Of a stretch of DNA of 64,000 nt, positions 18,126 to 26,498 are shown piece after piece; positions within the stretch are counted from its first letter, which is position 1; the number at the start of each line of letters is the position of its first letter. This stretch comes from Bradyrhizobium cenepequi (GTDB lineage: Bacteria; Pseudomonadota; Alphaproteobacteria; Rhizobiales; Xanthobacteraceae): contig NZ_JAGKJI010000004.1 of assembly GCF_020329485.1 (NCBI RefSeq), forward strand, positions 203,217-267,216, read 5' to 3'. The notes below the pieces were generated by a model. It was not told where the DNA came from, did not search any database, and saw only the letters and a list, made by a program, of their open reading frames with translations. The position numbers and the translations under genes are program-made.

Positions 18126-18824
18126 TCATGCCGCCGCAGCGAATGACGTGACATCCACGATTCGGTCTGCAATCAGATGACGGATTTCATCGTCATGCAC
18201 GATCGCGACCATCGCGACGCCGCGGCGTTTCTTCTCTCCAATCAGTTCCACCACCACGGCGCGATTGGCCGCATCAAGCGAGGCCGTCGGCTCGTCCAGC
18301 AGCAGGATCGGCAGATCGGACACGAAGCCGCGGGCGATGTTGACGCGCTGCTGCTCGCCGCCGGAGAAGGTCGAGGGCGGCAGCCGCCACAGCCGGCCTG
18401 GAATGTTGAGGCGGCGCAGCAGCGCGCCGGCCTTGTCGTGCGCCTCGGTCCGCGGCGTGCCGCCCGCGATCAGCGGCTCGGCCACGACGTCGATGGTCGG
18501 CACCCGCGGCACCGCGCGCAGGAACTGGCTGACATAACCGACGGTGGCGCGGCGCACGCTCAGGACCTGCCGCGGTTCGGCGCTGGCGAGATCGATCACT
18601 TTGCCCTGGTGGCGGATATCGATCCGTCCAGTGCCGCAGCGATAGTTGCCGAAGATCATCTTCAGGATCGACGACTTGCCGGCGCCGGACGGACCGGACA
18701 GCACCACGCATTCGCCGGGCTCGACATGGAACGAGACGCCGCTAACCACAGGCAATTCGACCCCACCCTGCAGATGCATGGTGAAGGTCTTTGCCGCGTT
18801 GGAGATTTCGATCATCGCAGTCAT
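18126..18824 (-). CDS. phnL: PhnL, ABC-type ATPase subunit of the C-P lyase system
   Basis: ABC-fold ATPase required for C-P lyase function though not a transporter subunit. 232 residues with the chosen start MTAMIEISNAAKTF, which has GAGGG five bases upstream; the ATG at 18836 overlaps the phnK stop (ATGA) but has no ribosome binding site. Walker A SGPSGAGKSS near residue 46, signature FSGGEQQRVNIARG, and Walker B LLLDEPTASLD are intact. Lies tightly between phnK and phnM. Confidence 0.94.
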   Translation of the reverse strand: MTAMIEISNAAKTFTMHLQGGVELPVVSGVSFHVEPGECVVLSGPSGAGKSSILKMIFGNYRCGTGRIDIRHQGKVIDLASAEPRQVLSVRRATVGYVSQFLRAVPRVPTIDVVAEPLIAGGTPRTEAHDKAGALLRRLNIPGRLWRLPPSTFSGGEQQRVNIARGFVSDLPILLLDEPTASLDAANRAVVVELIGEKKRRGVAMVAIVHDDEIRHLIADRIVDVTSFAAAA

Positions 18825-18832
18825 CGGTGCCC

Positions 18833-19633
18833 TCATGGCGGCAGGATCGAGGAAACAAGCAGTTGGGTGTAGGGCTCGCGCGGGTCGTCGAGCACCTGGT
18901 CGGTCAGGCCAGTCTCGATGACGCGGCCGCCCTTCATCACCATCACCCGGTGCGACAGCAACCGCGCCACGGCGAGGTCATGCGTGACGACGATGGCGGC
19001 AAGATCGAGCTCGCTGACGAGGTTGCGCATGAGGTCGAGCAGACGGGCCTGCACGGAGACGTCGAGCCCGCCGGTCGGCTCATCCATGAACACCAGGCGC
19101 GGCTCGGTGACGAGGTTGCGCGCGATCTGCAGCCGCTGCCGCATGCCGCCGGAATAGGTCTTCGGGGCATCGTCGATGCGGCCGACGTCGATCTCGACGC
19201 GATCGAGCCATGTCGTCGCGGTGTCGCGGATACGGCCATAGTGATTCCAGCCGACCGCCATCAGCCGCTCGCCGACGTTGGCGCCGGCGGAGACCGCCAT
19301 GCGCAACCCTTGCGCGGGATCCTGATGCACATAGCCCCAATCGGTGCGGAACAGGAAGCGCCGCTCGGCCTCGCCGAGCGAAGCCAGATCGCGCAGCACG
19401 CCATCGCGCATCCGGTAGGATACGCGGCCCGCGCTCGGCGCGAGCTGCGCCGACAGCAATTGCAACAATGTCGATTTGCCCGAGCCGGACTCGCCGACGA
19501 TCGCCAGCACCTCGCCGGGATAGAGCGAGAATGACACGTCGCGGCAGGCGGCCAGCCTGCCGTAGTTCTTCGACAAGCCGTCCGCGATGAGCAGCGGCTG
19601 ATCATCGTCGGGCGTGGACACCGGCTCAGACAT
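18833..19633 (-). CDS. phnK: PhnK, ABC-type ATPase subunit of the C-P lyase complex
   Basis: ABC-fold ATPase that docks on the PhnGHIJ core complex and is needed for turnover. 266 residues from the ATG of MSEPVSTPDDDQPLL; the frame runs further upstream inside phnJ but without family similarity. Walker A GESGSGKST, signature SGGMRQRLQIARN, Walker B VFMDEPTGGLD and the H-loop VVTHDL are all present. It overlaps phnJ by eight bases and the phnL start region follows directly. Confidence 0.95.
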   Translation of the reverse strand: MSEPVSTPDDDQPLLIADGLSKNYGRLAACRDVSFSLYPGEVLAIVGESGSGKSTLLQLLSAQLAPSAGRVSYRMRDGVLRDLASLGEAERRFLFRTDWGYVHQDPAQGLRMAVSAGANVGERLMAVGWNHYGRIRDTATTWLDRVEIDVGRIDDAPKTYSGGMRQRLQIARNLVTEPRLVFMDEPTGGLDVSVQARLLDLMRNLVSELDLAAIVVTHDLAVARLLSHRVMVMKGGRVIETGLTDQVLDDPREPYTQLLVSSILPP

Positions 19634-20510
19634 GCGCCCTCTCCTTGTGCGGCGCGGCGCTCTCGCGGCCGCGATGGCCTTCCGCCTGGCGCTGCTCGCA
19701 ATAGTCGGTGTCCGAACAGACGAACATCCGCCCGCCCTTGTCGTCGGTGACGATCTCGTCGAGATAGGAGTTCTCCGCGCCGCAGAGCGCGCAAGGAGCA
19801 TCGAAGCGGTACGGCTTGAACGGATGGTCCTCGAAATCGAGCGAGACCACGGTGGTATAGGGCGGGATCGCGTAGATGCGCTTCTCGCGGCCGGCGCCGA
19901 ACAATTGCAGCGCGGCGCAATTATCCATCTTCGGATTGTCGAATTTCGGCGTCGGCGATGGATCCATCACATAGCGCGCGTTCACCTTCACCGGATAGGC
20001 GTAGGACGTGGCGATGTGGCCGAAACGCGCGATGTCCTCGTAGAGCTTCACATGCATCAGCCCGTATTCGGCGAGCGCGTGCATGCGCCGCGTCTCGGTC
20101 TCGCGCGGCTCGAGGAAGCGCAGCGGTTCGGGGATCGGTACCTGATAGACCAACACTTGCCCTTCATGCAGCGGCGCTTCGGGGATGCGGTGGCGGGTCT
20201 GGATCACGGTTGCTTCCATCGTCAACGTCGTGGTCGCGACGCCTGCGGTCTTGCCGAAGAATTTGCGGATCGAGATCGCGTTGGTGGTGTCGTCGGAGCC
20301 CTGGTCGATCACCTTCAATATGTCATCGGGACCGAGGATCGCGGCGGTGACCTGCACGCCGCCGGTGCCCCAGCCATAGGGCATCGGCATCTCGCGGCTT
20401 GCGAACGGTACCTGGTAGCCCGGAATCGCGATCGCCTTCAGGATCGCGCGGCGGATCATCCGCTTGGTCTGTTCGTCGAGATAGGCGAAGTTGTAGGATG
20501 GCGCGTTCAT
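19626..20510 (-). CDS. phnJ: PhnJ, radical SAM C-P lyase catalytic subunit
   Basis: Cleaves the carbon-phosphorus bond using a [4Fe-4S] cluster and S-adenosylmethionine, releasing the alkane and a ribosyl cyclic phosphate. 294 residues from the ATG of MNAPSYNFAYLDEQT, which overlaps the phnI stop by ATGA. The conserved GYQVPFASREMPMPYGWGTG region is near residue 35. The cysteines are in place: CALCG, then VCSDTDYC about 20 residues later. A His/Arg-rich tail follows the last Cys. All features fit an active enzyme. Confidence 0.97.
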   Translation of the reverse strand: MNAPSYNFAYLDEQTKRMIRRAILKAIAIPGYQVPFASREMPMPYGWGTGGVQVTAAILGPDDILKVIDQGSDDTTNAISIRKFFGKTAGVATTTLTMEATVIQTRHRIPEAPLHEGQVLVYQVPIPEPLRFLEPRETETRRMHALAEYGLMHVKLYEDIARFGHIATSYAYPVKVNARYVMDPSPTPKFDNPKMDNCAALQLFGAGREKRIYAIPPYTTVVSLDFEDHPFKPYRFDAPCALCGAENSYLDEIVTDDKGGRMFVCSDTDYCEQRQAEGHRGRESAAPHKERAHV

Positions 20511-21610
20511 TCGGCGGCCTCCTGCAGCGGCTCCGATGCGTTTGCCTCGGCGAATTCCTGGCGCAGCCTGCGCAGCAGGCCGAGCTCGGACTGGAAGTCG
20601 ACATAATGCGGCAGCTTGAGATGCTCGACGAAGCCGGTCGCCTGCACATTGTCCGAATGCGACATCACGAACTCCTCGTCCTGCGCCGGCGCCCTCACCT
20701 CTTCGCCGAGCTCGCGCGCACGGAGTGAGCGATCGACCAGCGCCATCGACATGGTCTTGCGCTCGCTCTGGCCGAAGGCGAGGCCATAGCCGCGGGTGAA
20801 GCACGGCGCCTCGGTCGCCGAGCCCTTGAACTGGTTGACCATCTGGCACTCGGTGAGCGCGATCGCGCCGAGCGGGACGGCAAAGCCAGCATCCTCGGCG
20901 AAGAACTCGACCTCGACCTCGCCGAAGCGGATCTCGCCGGCGAAGGGATGGTTGCGGCCATAGCCACGCTGGGTGGAATAGCCCAGCGCGAGCAGGAAAC
21001 CTTCATCGGCGCGGGCGAGGTTCTGCAGCCGCAGATCGCGGTCGGCCGGGAAGCTGAGCGGCTCGCGCGTGAGGTCGCCGACCGGCGCGTCCGGTTCTGC
21101 TTGCGGCGACGGCTCGATCAGCCCATCGCGACCGAGGATGTCGGTGACGCGCGGCATCTCAGCCTCCGAAACCTCGCCGGTCGCGGGCACCTCCGGCACA
21201 AAGCCTTCGGCAAGCTGCGGATCAAGCAGGCGATGAGTATAGTCGAAGGTGGGACCCAGGATCTGCCCCCCGGGAATGTCCTTGAAAGTTGAGGAGATGC
21301 GACGGCGGATCTGCATTCTGCCGGTATCGACCGGCTCGGTGGCGCCGAAACGCGGCAGCGTGGCGCGGAAGGCGCGGACCAGGAAGATCGCTTCGATCAG
21401 GTCGCCGCGCGCCTGCTTGATCGCGAGCGCGGCGAGCTCGCGATCATAGAGCGAACCTTCCGCCATCACACGGTCGACGCCGAGCGCGAGCTGTTCGTAA
21501 ATCTGCGCGAGCGTAAGCTCCGGCACCTCCCGGTCGCCTCGCCGCTCATGCGCGAGCAGGCGATGGGCGTTCTCGATGGCGCGTTCGCCGCCTTTGACTG
21601 CAACGTACAT
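20507..21610 (-). CDS. phnI: PhnI, C-P lyase core complex subunit (nucleosidase)
   Basis: Central subunit of the PhnGHIJ core; with PhnG, H and L it couples phosphonate to the ribose of ATP. 367 residues, normal length. Begins MYVAVKGGERAIENAHRLLA and includes the family signatures LALGYSTQRGYGRNHPFAGE, EVEFFAEDAGF and HSDNVQATGFVEHLKLPHY. The stop overlaps the phnJ start, and phnH ends two bases before its start, so the block is tightly coupled. Confidence 0.96.
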   Translation of the reverse strand: MYVAVKGGERAIENAHRLLAHERRGDREVPELTLAQIYEQLALGVDRVMAEGSLYDRELAALAIKQARGDLIEAIFLVRAFRATLPRFGATEPVDTGRMQIRRRISSTFKDIPGGQILGPTFDYTHRLLDPQLAEGFVPEVPATGEVSEAEMPRVTDILGRDGLIEPSPQAEPDAPVGDLTREPLSFPADRDLRLQNLARADEGFLLALGYSTQRGYGRNHPFAGEIRFGEVEVEFFAEDAGFAVPLGAIALTECQMVNQFKGSATEAPCFTRGYGLAFGQSERKTMSMALVDRSLRARELGEEVRAPAQDEEFVMSHSDNVQATGFVEHLKLPHYVDFQSELGLLRRLRQEFAEANASEPLQEAAE

Positions 21611-21612
21611 CG

Positions 21613-22218
21613 TTAGTTCTTCCCATGAACGAGCCGCGTGGTGCGCGGGATCGCAACAATCGAGGAGCCGTCGACCAGCACGACGTCGATGCCGCGCGGG
21701 AACAGCGTGGCGTTGACGGCGAGCCGATCGAACAGATCGTGCGGCTCAATGCTCGCGGTCAGCAAAGTTGAGCCGTCGATGCCGGGCCCGTGCAGCTCAT
21801 AGGCCGTGCCGCGAGACAGGCTATCGACCTGCAGGATGAGCGTGGTCGAGCGATCGGGATATTCGCTGCTGCCGAGCGCAAAACGATCGAGCGCAGGAAG
21901 ATTTTTGGGATCGCCAATCAGCGCAAAGCCCGCCATCGCGGGATGGTCGATGATGGGCGCGCCTGTGTGGAATTTCAGCCATTTGGCGGCATCGGAGGTC
22001 GATATCGCGCCATCGAGCCAAATCGGCGTGTCATGATCGAACAGCATCAGCGCGATCGCGGCTGTGCCGTGCATCATGCCCTCTGGCGCGCCGGCCGATG
22101 CCGCGATCCGCTGGACCGTCCCCGGACGCGCCAGCGCGTCCATCACGGAGCGGAACGTCGATTGCGCCGATAAGACCTTGTCAGAGAAACCCGGCGGCAG
22201 TTCAGCAACCGTCGTCAT
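21613..22218 (-). CDS. phnH: PhnH, C-P lyase core complex subunit
   Basis: Structural and functional subunit of the PhnGHIJ core. 201 residues. Seen: GFSDKVLSAQSTFRSVMDAL and ARPGTVQRI at the N-terminus, DHDTPIWLDGA, a GTAYELHGPGID motif, and a C-terminal FPRGIDVVLVDG segment, all typical of PhnH. Five bases separate it from phnG and two from phnI. Confidence 0.96.
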   Translation of the reverse strand: MTTVAELPPGFSDKVLSAQSTFRSVMDALARPGTVQRIAASAGAPEGMMHGTAAIALMLFDHDTPIWLDGAISTSDAAKWLKFHTGAPIIDHPAMAGFALIGDPKNLPALDRFALGSSEYPDRSTTLILQVDSLSRGTAYELHGPGIDGSTLLTASIEPHDLFDRLAVNATLFPRGIDVVLVDGSSIVAIPRTTRLVHGKN

Positions 22219-22223
22219 GTCCT

Positions 22224-22685
22224 TCAGCCCTCGCCGCGCACCATGGTGTAGAAATCAACCCGCGTCGCCGCCGTCTCCGCGGCCATTTGGCTTCGCCTTG
22301 CGATCATGGCCGTACGCAGCGGCGCGATCACTTCCTGCTCGACTGCGTCGGCAAAAGCGTCCGATTGCGCCATCGCGTCGCATAACGCGATCATTTGCGC
22401 CTTCTCATGGTCGCGCCCGAGCGTGTAGCCAAAGCCGACCTGGCCGGTCGAAAGCAGCACCGCTGAACGCGAGACGGTCGCCTCGCCGAGGTTGAAGGAT
22501 ATGCCGTCGCCGCCGACCCGGCCGCGCACCATCACGAGGCCGTTCTCCGGCTCGCGCAGGGTTTTGTGATCGGGCAGCGCCATCGCGCTGAGCCGGGCCG
22601 AAATATCGGCGGCCTCCGACTGCGCGAGCACCGCCATTGCCGCCCTGCGCTGCGCCCGCCTGCTGTCTTGCTCGGTCTTCATCAT
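22224..22685 (-). CDS. phnG: PhnG, C-P lyase core complex subunit
   Basis: Small core subunit, 153 residues, first gene of the operon. The start is the first of two adjacent ATGs (22685), preceded by AAGG at a suitable distance; the long open frame upstream runs through the regulatory region and is not coding. Seen: LPDHKTLREPENGLVMVRGR, GDGISFNLGEATVSRSAV and the GYTLGRDHEKAQMIALCDA motif. The promoter region 22686-22798 contains a perfect palindrome and a Pho-box-like site. Confidence 0.94.
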   Translation of the reverse strand: MMKTEQDSRRAQRRAAMAVLAQSEAADISARLSAMALPDHKTLREPENGLVMVRGRVGGDGISFNLGEATVSRSAVLLSTGQVGFGYTLGRDHEKAQMIALCDAMAQSDAFADAVEQEVIAPLRTAMIARRSQMAAETAATRVDFYTMVRGEG

Positions 22686-22706
22686 GTCGCGGAACCTTGC
22701 CTGACT

Positions 22707-22734
22707 CAAGTTGTCTATGATAATAGACAACTTG
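22707..22734. promoter_or_regulatory. PhnF operator candidate: perfect 12-bp inverted repeat
   Basis: CAAGTTGTCTAT (22707-22718), spacer GATA, ATAGACAACTTG (22723-22734). The two arms are exactly complementary. It sits 22 bases upstream of the phnG start, between the divergent phnG and phnF genes. HutC-type GntR regulators such as PhnF bind sites of this kind, so autoregulation and control of the phn operon are likely. Confidence 0.85.
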
Positions 22735-22747
22735 ATAAGCAAACGCC

Positions 22748-22765
22748 ATGACTGTTTCATGACAC
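22748..22765 (-). promoter_or_regulatory. Pho-box-like site for the phnG operon
   Basis: On the minus strand the site reads GTGTCAT-GAAA-CAGTCAT, 12 of 14 matches to the two PhoB half-sites CTGTCAT separated by four bases. It lies upstream of the PhnF palindrome in the phnG direction, where an activator would bind. Phosphate-starvation induction by PhoB is inferred. Confidence 0.7.
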
Positions 22766-22798
22766 AGGCATGATTTTGGACAGAACTGGGTTTCCGGG

Positions 22799-23530
22799 AT
22801 GAGCCTGCAGGACACCTCCTCATCAGGGGTCGCGCTGTGGCGATTGGTGGCCGACGGCATCGAGCGCGGCATCGCCGAGGGCCGCTTTGCCGCCGGCGAG
22901 AAGCTGCCGGGCGAGATGGAGATCGCGGAGACCTACCGCGTGAACCGGCACACGGTGCGGCGGGCCTTGGCGGCGCTGGCCGAGCGCGGACTGGTGCGCG
23001 CCGAGCGCGGCAGCGGCACCTATGTGGAAGAGCAGAAGATCGCCTATCCGCTGCGCTCACGCACGCGATTCTCTGAGATCGTCGGCGCCGGCGGCCGCGA
23101 ACCGCGCGGGCAATTGATCGATGCGTCGCAAGACGTGGCGAGCCGCGAGTTGGCGCGAGAACTCGGACTGAAGACCGGCGCGCCGCTGGTTCGCATCGAG
23201 TCGGTGCGGCTCGCCGATCGCGCGCCGATCTGCGTCTCCACCGCCTGGCTTTCCGCCGAACGCTTTCCGGGCGCCGGAGACGTCTTCGCTAGCGTCCGTT
23301 CGATGACGAAGCTGCTCGAACATTTCGGCGTCCGCGACTATCGCCGCGCCTCGACCCGAATCACCGCAGGGATCGTCGACGCCACCGACGCCGCGCGGCT
23401 CGACCTGGCGCTCGGCCGCCCGATCCTGGTGGTCGACTCGACCGACGTCGATCCCGACGGCAGGCCGCTGGTGACAAAGCGCTCGCGCTTCGCGGCGGAG
23501 CGTGTGGAGTTTTTGGTGGAGAACGGGTGA
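22799..23530 (+). CDS. phnF: PhnF, GntR/HutC-family transcriptional regulator
   Basis: Repressor-type regulator of the phosphonate genes, 243 residues. N-terminal winged helix (about 10-75: FAAGEKLPGEMEIAETYRVN, then RHTVRRALAALAERG and the wing GSGTYV) and a C-terminal UTRA ligand domain (95-240: GAPLVRIESVRLADRAPICV, ITAGIVDATDAARLDLALGR). Transcribed away from phnG across a palindromic operator. The effector is unknown. The start ATG follows a CCGGG; no strong ribosome binding site is seen. Confidence 0.94.
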   Translation: MSLQDTSSSGVALWRLVADGIERGIAEGRFAAGEKLPGEMEIAETYRVNRHTVRRALAALAERGLVRAERGSGTYVEEQKIAYPLRSRTRFSEIVGAGGREPRGQLIDASQDVASRELARELGLKTGAPLVRIESVRLADRAPICVSTAWLSAERFPGAGDVFASVRSMTKLLEHFGVRDYRRASTRITAGIVDATDAARLDLALGRPILVVDSTDVDPDGRPLVTKRSRFAAERVEFLVENG

Positions 23531-23540
23531 GCTTGTTCTT

Positions 23541-23675
23541 CCCTCTCCCCGCTCTTCGCGGGGAGAGGGTCAGGGTGAGGGGCTGCTTCCGCAAATTCGA
23601 TAGACAGGAGTCCGCGGAGAATCCCCCTCACCCGGCGCTTCGCGCCGACCTCTCCCCGCAAGAGCGGGCGAGGTG
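23541..23675. repeat. Palindromic repeat between convergent phnF and phnE (CCCTCTCCCC type)
   Basis: First arm CCCTCTCCCCGCTCTTCGCG folds on GGGGAGAGGG; the second half contains CGGCGCTTCGCGCCG and CCTCTCCCCGCAAGAGCG. Between them sits AGGGTGAGGGG / CCCCCTCACCC. The element fills the gap between the stops of two convergent genes and can form strong hairpins on both strands, so it is a plausible bidirectional terminator. Copies of the same family lie at 40315-40461 and 58631-58787. Confidence 0.8.
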
Positions 23676-23679
23676 ACTC

Positions 23680-24528
23680 CTACGCCACCGCGCGCTGGCC
23701 GATGATGGCGAAGCGGAGTTTTGTCGAGATCCAGTCGATCACGGCGACCGCGATCAGGATCATCAATATCAGGAACGACACCTTCTGCCATTCCAGCACG
23801 CGGATCTGCTCGGCGAGCTGCAGCCCGATGCCGCCGGCGCCGACGATGCCGATAATGGTGGCCGAACGTGTGTTCGATTCGATGTAATAGAGCACCTGCC
23901 CGGCGATGACCGGCAACACCTGCGGCAGGAGACCGAAGCGAATCTCGTGCAGCGTGCTGCCGCCGGAGGCCCTGATGCCTTCGACCTGCTTCTTGTCTGC
24001 GGCTTCAATGGCCTCGGAGAACAACTTACCGAAGGCGCCGAAATCCGACACCGCGATGGCGAGCACGCCGGCGAACGGACCCAGGCCGACGACATTGATC
24101 CACACCAAGGCCCAGATCAGCGTGTCGACGCCGCGGATCGAATCCAGAAAGCGCCGCACCGGAAAGCGGAAGATGGCGGAGGGAATGATGTTGCGCGCCG
24201 CAAGCAGGCTGACCGGCAGCGCCATGCAAGCGGCAAGCGTGGTGCCGAGCAGCGCGATCGACAGCGTCTCGCCGAGCGCGGAGAGATAGGTCGGCAGCGA
24301 CGAGCCGGGGTCGGGCGGGATCATCATCAGCGTGATCCAGCCGAGCTCGCGGAGCCCGCTCACTAGCCTCGACGGCGAGAAACCGAGATCGAACAGGCCG
24401 AAAGCAAGGACGGCGAATGCCGCGAGCAGCATCAAGGGTGTGGCGAGCCGGGCCGATGCCGGCCGCTCGAAAACGTCAGGATATTTCGCCCGCAACGCCT
24501 GCGGGTCCGGCTTCGGCAACTGGCTCAT
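23680..24528 (-). CDS. phnE: PhnE, phosphonate ABC transporter permease (second copy)
   Basis: Inner-membrane permease of 282 residues, with about six hydrophobic segments (for example LMLLAAFAVLAFGLFDL, ALLGTTLAACMALPVSLL, VSFLILMILIAVAVIDWI). The EAA-type loop that contacts the ATPase is in EAIEAADKKQVEGIRASGGS. Its ATG overlaps the stop of the first phnE gene by four bases. Two tandem PhnE subunits, probably a heterodimer, are common in alphaproteobacteria. The final gene of phnCDEE; a palindromic repeat follows. Confidence 0.94.
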   Translation of the reverse strand: MSQLPKPDPQALRAKYPDVFERPASARLATPLMLLAAFAVLAFGLFDLGFSPSRLVSGLRELGWITLMMIPPDPGSSLPTYLSALGETLSIALLGTTLAACMALPVSLLAARNIIPSAIFRFPVRRFLDSIRGVDTLIWALVWINVVGLGPFAGVLAIAVSDFGAFGKLFSEAIEAADKKQVEGIRASGGSTLHEIRFGLLPQVLPVIAGQVLYYIESNTRSATIIGIVGAGGIGLQLAEQIRVLEWQKVSFLILMILIAVAVIDWISTKLRFAIIGQRAVA

Positions 24529-25409
24529 GCCCGCGCCTCCTTGCCGAACAGCTTTGCGCGCAGCCAGCCGGTGGTGATGTCGATCACGAACACGGTCACG
24601 ATGATGGTGACCAGGATGGCACTCACGTCGGAATAATAGAATTTGCGGATCGCGACCACGAGCTCCTGCCCGATACCGCCGGCGCCGACAAACCCCATCA
24701 CCGACGCTTCGCGGACGTTGATCTCAAAGCGCAGCAGCGCGTAGCTGGCATAGCCCGCCGAGACCTGCGGCAGCACCGCAAAACGCATACAGGAGAGCCA
24801 GCTCGCACCGGTTGAGCGGATGCCCTCCACCGGCTTCATGTCAGCATTCTCCACGATCTCGGAGAACAATTTGCCGAGCGCACCGGTCGAATGCACGGCG
24901 ATCGCGAGCACGCCGGCCATCGGGCCAAGGCCGAACGCAATCACGAAGACCAGCGCGAATACGATGCCCGGCACAGTGCGGGCGAATTCGAGCAGGCGGC
25001 GGACGATGAAGCGCAACCACGGTCCGGGCGAGGTATTCTGCGCGGTGAAGAAGTTCAGCGCGAACGCAAAGACGGCGCCGATCAGCGTGCCGACATAGCT
25101 GATCAGAATGGTCTCGGCGAGCAGCTTCAGCCATTTCTGCCAGCCCCAGAACCATTCGCCGACATCGGTCCAGACCCGCTGGCCGCTATCGAGCGTGAGG
25201 ATGCGGTCGAAATAAGAGACGAAGTTACCGAAATAAGTGAAGAGCGTGCGCAGATTCACTTCGGCGCCGATGCCTGCGACGACGAGTGCGCCGAAGAACA
25301 CCGCCCCCGCCATCATCGTCTTCAGCCGCTTGCGCGCAACCGCCTTGCGATAGGCATCGTTCAGCGCCGCAAGCTGCTGGGCGGGAAGAATGGATACGCC
25401 GGTGGCCAT
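24525..25409 (-). CDS. phnE: PhnE, phosphonate ABC transporter permease (first copy)
   Basis: Permease of 294 residues from the ATG of MATGVSILPAQQLAALNDAY; the frame opens 14 codons further upstream, in the intergenic hairpin zone, so the later ATG is preferred. About six membrane segments, the first at MMAGAVFFGALVVAGIGA. EAA loop: SEIVENADMKPVEGIRSTGA. Paralogous to the gene that overlaps its 3' end. Separated from phnD by a strong hairpin, unlike the tight join to the second phnE. Confidence 0.93.
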   Translation of the reverse strand: MATGVSILPAQQLAALNDAYRKAVARKRLKTMMAGAVFFGALVVAGIGAEVNLRTLFTYFGNFVSYFDRILTLDSGQRVWTDVGEWFWGWQKWLKLLAETILISYVGTLIGAVFAFALNFFTAQNTSPGPWLRFIVRRLLEFARTVPGIVFALVFVIAFGLGPMAGVLAIAVHSTGALGKLFSEIVENADMKPVEGIRSTGASWLSCMRFAVLPQVSAGYASYALLRFEINVREASVMGFVGAGGIGQELVVAIRKFYYSDVSAILVTIIVTVFVIDITTGWLRAKLFGKEARA

Positions 25410-25436
25410 CGGATTTGCTGCTTGCCTCGACAGAAA

Positions 25437-25464
25437 CAGGCCGGGTCGCAATCGACCCGGCCTG
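25437..25464 (-). terminator. Strong intercistronic hairpin between phnD and phnE
   Basis: CAGGCCGGGTCG (25437-25448), four-base loop CAAT, CGACCCGGCCTG (25453-25464): a perfect 12-bp stem. It lies between the phnD stop (25483) and the phnE start within one operon. There is no T tract. It probably attenuates transcription or protects the 3' end of phnCD mRNA so that the binding protein is made in excess over the permeases. Confidence 0.75.
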
Positions 25465-25482
25465 CGTATTCGTATCGATCGA

Positions 25483-26418
25483 TCAGGACGCCTTCTTCTT
25501 GCGCAGCGCGTCGACGAACTTGATCAGCTCGATCGTGCCGTCCCAATCCTTGGTGGTCGCGGGGTGGAAGCCCTTCTTCTGGCCGTCCGAGAGCTTGTCG
25601 AACATCGCTTTGTCCTTGGTCGGCGCATCGAAGAACGCCTTTGCGATCGCAGCCTTGAGATCGTCGGGAAGATCGGAATTGTAGGCATAGGGCCCGTTGA
25701 TGATCTCGGCCGACTTGTGGATGATGCGGAAATCATCCTTCTTCATCGGCGAGCCGTCCGCGTTCTTCAGCATCCCCTTGTGCAGCATCTGGGCGAGCGT
25801 GGAGTCGGCGTCACTGGTCCACTGGTTGGCCGCGACATCGACTGTTCCTTGCGAAAGCGCGAGAACGGCGTTCTCGTGGCTGCCGGTGAAGACGACCTTG
25901 CTGAAATAGGCGTCGGCGTCCGGAATGCCCTTCTTGTTGAGCTCGAAGCGCGGCACGTTGTTGCCGGAGGTCGAGTTCGGATCGACGAGGCCGAGGTTCT
26001 TGCCCTTCACGTCCTCCACGGTCTTGTAGGGGCTGTTCGCCTTGACAAAGAACACCGAATAGTAGCCGGTCGAGCCGTCGGCATTGATGTCGTTGGCGAA
26101 GGCATCGGTCTTGACGCCGGTCAGCCGCGCGCGGGCGAAGGAGGCCGAACCGTAGCTTGCGATCTGGATGTTGCCGGAGCGTTGGCCCTCGATCACGGCG
26201 GCGTAGTCGTTGGCGATGCGCAGCGTGACCTTCACGCCGAGTTCCTTGGAGAGGTGGTTGACGAACGGCGTCCAGCGCTCGGTGACGCCGGAGGCGTTTT
26301 CGGCCGGCACGACCGCGAAGGTCAGCTCCGGATATTTGGCCTTCCAGTCCTGCGCCGAAGCGGACGCGGTGAGCGCGAGCGCTGCGGCGCCGGCGAGAAC
26401 GATGCGACGAGTGATCAT
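25483..26418 (-). CDS. phnD: PhnD, phosphonate-binding periplasmic protein
   Basis: Solute-binding protein that captures phosphonates for PhnCE. 311 residues with a cleavable signal (MITRRIVLAGAAALALTASA, cut likely after ASA before QDWKAKYP). Family motifs: FAVVPAENASGVTERWTPFV, YGSASFARARL, LVDPNSTSGNNVPRFELNKK and TGSHENAVLALSQGTVDVAA. It lies between phnC and the paired phnE genes, with an 80-base gap to phnC and a hairpin before phnE. Confidence 0.95.
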   Translation of the reverse strand: MITRRIVLAGAAALALTASASAQDWKAKYPELTFAVVPAENASGVTERWTPFVNHLSKELGVKVTLRIANDYAAVIEGQRSGNIQIASYGSASFARARLTGVKTDAFANDINADGSTGYYSVFFVKANSPYKTVEDVKGKNLGLVDPNSTSGNNVPRFELNKKGIPDADAYFSKVVFTGSHENAVLALSQGTVDVAANQWTSDADSTLAQMLHKGMLKNADGSPMKKDDFRIIHKSAEIINGPYAYNSDLPDDLKAAIAKAFFDAPTKDKAMFDKLSDGQKKGFHPATTKDWDGTIELIKFVDALRKKKAS

Positions 26419-26498
26419 GGTTTACCCCTGTGTTGTGGCAACGCCTGTTAGGCCACTGCACACTGCAGCGACTTTCCCTGGATTTGAGGTTGCGACGT

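Noticed and set aside
22224..23060. Long minus-strand frame that would extend PhnG far upstream
   Set aside because: The extension covers the palindromic operator and the antisense of phnF; PhnG has its normal length from 22685.
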